Shown: positions 5,798-7,698 of the stretch, in pieces
How positions within the stretch are numbered: the first letter of the stretch is position 1
How the letters are laid out: the number at the start of each line of letters is the position of its first letter
Source of the DNA: Candidatus Poseidoniaceae archaeon
Lineage (GTDB): Archaea; Thermoplasmatota; Poseidoniia; Poseidoniales; Poseidoniaceae
NCBI GenBank assembly: GCA_030741455.1
Contig: JASLVI010000066.1
Span: forward strand, 1 to 7,698
Direction of reading: 5' to 3'
DNA: 7,698 bases
Notes under the pieces: generated by a model
What the model was told of the DNA's origin: nothing
Database searches by the model: none
What the model saw: the letters and a program-made list of their open reading frames with translations, nothing else
Position numbers and translations under genes: made by a program

Positions 5798-5802
5798 ACA
5801 CC

Positions 5803-7698
5803 ATGGGACGAAAAGAAGACAACATCAAAAAGGCAACAGAAGTCATGCACATTCTTCCACAGATTCGAAATCTGTGCATTGCTGCGCACATTGATCACGG
5901 CAAGACAACACTCTCTGACAACCTGATTGCTGGAGCAGGTATGATGTCCAGTGATTTGGCTGGTGCTGCCCGTGTTCTCGATTTTGATGAGCAGGAATCA
6001 GCACGTGGTATTACCATCAACGCTGCATCTGCTTCAATGGTTCACGCTGTTGAGGATACAGACTATCTCATCAACCTCATCGACACACCAGGTCACGTTG
6101 ACTTCGGTGGCGACGTTACACGTGCTATGCGAGCTGTTGACGGTTGTTTCATTCTCGCATGTGCTGTAGAAGGACCAATGCCTCAAACAGAGACAGTTGT
6201 TCGCCAAGCACTCAAGGAGAAGGTGAAGCCAGTTCTCTTCATCAACAAAGTCGACCGACTCATCAACGAATTGCAAGTCACTCCAGAGGACATGATGAAC
6301 CGATTCCAAGAAACAATCACTAAGGTCAACAAACTGATCAAGCAGTTTGCTCCAGAGGAGTTCAAGAAAGAATGGCAAGTAAGCGTTCTTGATGGTACTG
6401 TTGCCTTTGGTAGCGCATACCACAACTGGGGAATCACCATTCCTTACATGAAGAAATCTGGCGTCAGCATGACAGATATCTTCCGTTATTGTAATGAAGA
6501 GAAGCAAAAGGAACTTGCTCAAGCAGCACCCGTTCACGAAGTTCTACTCGACATGGCAGTAACAAAATTGCCAAGTCCAGTCGAAGCCCAACCATACCGT
6601 ATTCCAAACATTTGGACTGGTGATCTTGAATCTCAAATCGGTAAGGCCATGATGGCTTGTGATCCTGAAGCAGAACTTGCTATGATGATCACGAAGATTT
6701 GGATGGACCCTCACGCAGGAGAAGTCGCAGTCGGTCGAATCTATTCAGGTGCTATCGCACAAGGTGAATCTGTTTTCGCCATCGGTGCTGCAAAGCCAGA
6801 ACGTGTTCAGCAAGTCAGTATGATGGTCGGAGGTGACCGAATCACAGTACCAAAGGTCGTCGCTGGAAACATCGCTGCACTTACGGGTATTCGAAGTGCT
6901 GCTGCTGGTGTAACGCTCTCTCGTGACAAGGACTTCACTCCGTTCGAAGCTATTCGTCACTACTCTGACCCTGTCGTTACTGTTGCTGTCGAGCCAAAGA
7001 GCATGAAGGACCTTCCAAAGTTCATCGATGCTCTTCGTTCACTCGCAAAGTCTGACGCATCCCTTCAAGTTACAACCAACCAGGAAACTGGTGAAGCACT
7101 TCTAGCGGGAATGGGTGAATTGCACCTTGAAATCACTGTTTACCGAATTGAGGAAGAGCAGAACATCAAGGTCAGCGTCAGCCCGCCTATCGTTGTTTAC
7201 CGAGAAGGTATTCAGGGAAGCAATCGTGGACATGCATTCGAAGGAAAGTCACCAAACCGACACAACCGTTTCTACTTTGAGATTGAAGCACTTTCTGATG
7301 AAGTTGTCAGCGCTCTACGAAATGGTGACCTCGGTGATGGACCAGTCCGAACAAGCGATGCAAAGGAGACCGGAAACAAATTCGGTGAACTTGGCATGGA
7401 CAAGGACTTGATGCGAAAGATCTACGCTATCAATGGAACAAACGTTCTCGTCAACGATACCAAGGGTATCCAAGGACTCCACGAAACACGTGAATTGATC
7501 ATTGAAGCGTTCAACGAAGTTTGTGCTAAGGGACCAATCGCTGATGAGCCTGTTCAAGGGATGTTCGTCCGTCTTACTGATGCAAAGTTGCACGAAGACG
7601 CTATCCACCGTGGACCTGCACAAACCATTCCTGCAGTCCGAAACGGTATCAAGGGCGCAATGATGCGAGCTAAGACCGTTCTACTCGAACCAATGCAG
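5803..7698 (+). CDS. fusA: Translation elongation factor 2 (EF-2), first 632 residues, 3' end outside window
   Basis: EF-2 is the GTPase that drives tRNA-mRNA translocation on the archaeal ribosome. GTPase motifs are all present: G1 AHIDHGKT (28-35), G2 RGITI with Thr71, G3 DTPGH (94-98), G4 NKVD (148-151), and the FGSAYHNWG segment after them. Domain II is recognisable (VAVGRIYSGAIAQGE), domain III has GMGELHLE (436-443), and domain IV begins near GKSPNRHNRFY. The domain IV tip LHEDAIHRGPAQ contains His602, the residue converted to diphthamide in archaea and eukaryotes; this separates it from bacterial EF-G. Archaeal EF-2 is about 730 residues, so roughly 100 (the end of domain IV and domain V) lie beyond the window. 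The start at 5803 has an SD and gives the usual N-terminus before MHILPQIRNLCIAAHIDHGK. No frameshift or missing key residue is seen. In related archaea tuf (EF-1 alpha) and rps10 often follow; this cannot be checked here. Confidence 0.98.
   Translation, partial: MGRKEDNIKKATEVMHILPQIRNLCIAAHIDHGKTTLSDNLIAGAGMMSSDLAGAARVLDFDEQESARGITINAASASMVHAVEDTDYLINLIDTPGHVDFGGDVTRAMRAVDGCFILACAVEGPMPQTETVVRQALKEKVKPVLFINKVDRLINELQVTPEDMMNRFQETITKVNKLIKQFAPEEFKKEWQVSVLDGTVAFGSAYHNWGITIPYMKKSGVSMTDIFRYCNEEKQKELAQAAPVHEVLLDMAVTKLPSPVEAQPYRIPNIWTGDLESQIGKAMMACDPEAELAMMITKIWMDPHAGEVAVGRIYSGAIAQGESVFAIGAAKPERVQQVSMMVGGDRITVPKVVAGNIAALTGIRSAAAGVTLSRDKDFTPFEAIRHYSDPVVTVAVEPKSMKDLPKFIDALRSLAKSDASLQVTTNQETGEALLAGMGELHLEITVYRIEEEQNIKVSVSPPIVVYREGIQGSNRGHAFEGKSPNRHNRFYFEIEALSDEVVSALRNGDLGDGPVRTSDAKETGNKFGELGMDKDLMRKIYAINGTNVLVNDTKGIQGLHETRELIIEAFNEVCAKGPIADEPVQGMFVRLTDAKLHEDAIHRGPAQTIPAVRNGIKGAMMRAKTVLLEPMQ

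Noticed and set aside
6034..6537. 167-aa open frame on the minus strand inside fusA
   Set aside because: It lies wholly antisense to the highly conserved EF-2 G domain and its translation (Ser/Val/Cys-rich) shows no family features. It is a by-product of the codon bias of the real gene.
1..7698. CRISPR array, tRNA, insertion sequence, attachment site or defence module
   Set aside because: I saw no regularly spaced direct repeats, cloverleaf-type sequences, transposase motifs or known defence domains on either strand.

Overview
The window is most likely chromosomal DNA from an uncultivated planktonic archaeon. The translation genes at its right end are of the archaeal/eukaryotic type: uS12 with the KQPNSGIRK segment and KEKPVR end, the long archaeal form of uS7, and EF-2 (not bacterial EF-G) with the diphthamide-site motif DAIHRGPAQ. 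The compact gene packing, Shine-Dalgarno (SD) motifs of the GAGGTG type at internal genes and moderate base composition fit a small marine euryarchaeote. Marine Group II (Poseidoniales) is my best guess, but this rests on general resemblance and not on a search.

There are three transcription blocks. (1) Plus strand, 1-1574: the C-terminal part of a DHH/DHHA1 phosphoesterase (its start lies outside the window), overlapping by 4 bases an unrecognised alpha-helical, TPR-like protein. (2) Minus strand, 4539 down to 1560: a tight four-gene operon holding a small two-helix membrane protein, a UbiD-family decarboxylase with a TTG start, a TPR protein and a Nudix hydrolase. Gaps are 2-12 bases and several SD motifs lie on the preceding stop codon. 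Blocks 1 and 2 converge and overlap by 15 bases, at the edge of an 18-bp perfect palindrome. (3) Plus strand, 4667 to the window end: rps12, rps7 and fusA (EF-2, cut at the right edge after 632 residues).

Blocks 2 and 3 diverge from a 127-base intergenic region with a plausible TATA-like element for each direction. The plus-strand one predicts a short leader containing an SD. The minus-strand one predicts a nearly leaderless mRNA. In many archaea rps12 lies downstream of rpl30e and nusA; here it is the first gene of its unit.

The translation block needs no new explanation. The most open biology is the UbiD / membrane protein / TPR / Nudix operon and the DHH-TPR pair: conserved enzymes linked to helical-repeat proteins of unknown role. 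The UbiD protein also carries Trp where most family members have Glu in the A-E-x-V-x-E-G segment. I found no CRISPR array, tRNA, rRNA, mobile element or defence system, and nothing that convincingly amounts to a new system.
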